NCBI GenBank assembly: GCA_964450385.1
Contig: CAYVEC010000021.1
Span: 1 to 30,876 of the forward strand
Reading direction: 5' to 3'
DNA length: 30,876 nucleotides
From: JAKLFA01 sp964450385
GTDB taxonomy: Bacteria; Omnitrophota; Gorgyraeia; Zapsychrales; JANLHA01
Shown: positions 30,571-30,876 of the stretch, piece by piece
Position numbering within the stretch: the stretch's first letter is position 1
Layout: every line of letters starts with the position of its first letter
Notes under the pieces: generated by a model
What the model was told of the DNA's origin: nothing
The model's input: only the letters and a program-made list of their open reading frames with translations
Databases searched by the model: none
Position numbers and translations under genes: made by a program

Positions 30571-30876
30571 ATGTCGTTGGTGTTAAAGAAATCGTTGAGA
30601 TTCTCAGGCCGTAAGGGCCCCTTGGTATTCATCATCATGGACGGGGTAGGGATCGGTAAACGTGATGAAAGCGATGGGGTCTTTTTGGCGAAGACCCCGT
30701 GCCTCGATCGGCTCATGGCCGCGCCGCTGTATACAACGCTTCAGGCCCACGGCACAGCCGTCGGTATGCCGACGGATGATGATATGGGCAACAGCGAGGT
30801 CGGGCATAACGCCTTGGGCGCCGGGAGAGTCTTCGCGCAGGGCGCGAGTCTTGTTCAGAAGGCGATCGTTGATGGA
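30571..30876 (+). CDS. gpmI: 2,3-bisphosphoglycerate-independent phosphoglycerate mutase (3' end cut)
   Basis: Alkaline-phosphatase-superfamily enzyme converting 3- to 2-phosphoglycerate with manganese. 102 residues are visible; the frame runs off the right edge. The first metal aspartate is in FIIMDGVGIG (Asp24) and the phosphorylated serine is Ser75 in MGNSEVGHNALGAGR; TPCLDRLM and PTDDDMGNS are family typical. Ribosome binding site GGGAG. Twenty bases after lemA, possibly co-transcribed. The rest of the protein (usually about 510 residues) is outside the window. Confidence 0.95.
   Translation, partial: MSLVLKKSLRFSGRKGPLVFIIMDGVGIGKRDESDGVFLAKTPCLDRLMAAPLYTTLQAHGTAVGMPTDDDMGNSEVGHNALGAGRVFAQGASLVQKAIVDG

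Overview
The window is a dense, almost entirely plus-strand stretch of bacterial chromosome with core genes. Junctions are short, and stop/start overlaps of the ATGA type are common. The only convincing minus-strand gene is rpmB. The gene content (glycogen synthase, RF1/PrmC, MurA, a full set of trp genes except trpE, a DUF3108 envelope protein, LemA and TPM proteins) and the moderately high G+C content suggest a free-living or environmental didermal bacterium. The neighbourhood polA-glgA-coaE-rho-rpmE-prfA-prmC-murA resembles uncultivated PVC-related lineages such as Omnitrophota. That placement is inferred from gene order and is not proven by the sequence.

Layout. (1) 1-9133: polA (5' end outside the window), glgA, coaE, rho, rpmE, prfA, prmC, murA. 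These cover replication and repair, glycogen synthesis, CoA synthesis, transcription termination, translation and peptidoglycan precursors. (2) 9130-12175: trpG-trpD-trpC-trpF, followed by a DEDDy 3'-5' exonuclease gene. (3) 12928-13393: a 466-base non-coding interval with the most interesting element of the window. It is an RNA with a clear GEMM-I (cyclic-di-GMP-I) aptamer core, its own promoter, a very long P3 extension, a 13-bp helix joining its two ends and running into a T tract, and a second intrinsic terminator. (4) 13394-18954: a two-CxxC small protein, an M20 peptidase, a DUF3108 protein, trpB, trpA and an M16 peptidase. (5) 18955-23078: a strong promoter, an unrecognised 56-residue protein, rsfS (apparently starting at AUU), a terminator-like hairpin with a small leader ORF, argS and recJ. 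(6) 23097-25336: a bidirectional terminator, rpmB (minus) and a divergent M3 peptidase. (7) 25376-27811: a Nudix hydrolase, class II fructose-bisphosphate aldolase, a ribosome-hibernation-type protein and a cold-shock protein. (8) 27812-30876: an unrecognised 96-residue basic-tailed protein behind a promoter with an inverted repeat, then a degenerate nucleotidyltransferase, TPM protein, LemA and the start of gpmI.

How the genes work together. TrpG, D, C, F, B and A supply every step from chorismate to tryptophan except the TrpE subunit, which must be encoded elsewhere. The trp genes are split in two by the exonuclease, the GEMM RNA and the M20/DUF3108 cluster. PrmC methylates the GGQ glutamine of the RF1 encoded just before it. 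RsfS and the HPF/RaiA-like protein both restrain ribosomes, while L28, L31, ArgRS and RF1 belong to the translation machinery. GlgA, Fba and GpmI belong to central carbon metabolism.

No tRNA, rRNA, CRISPR array, insertion sequence or prophage gene was recognised by eye.
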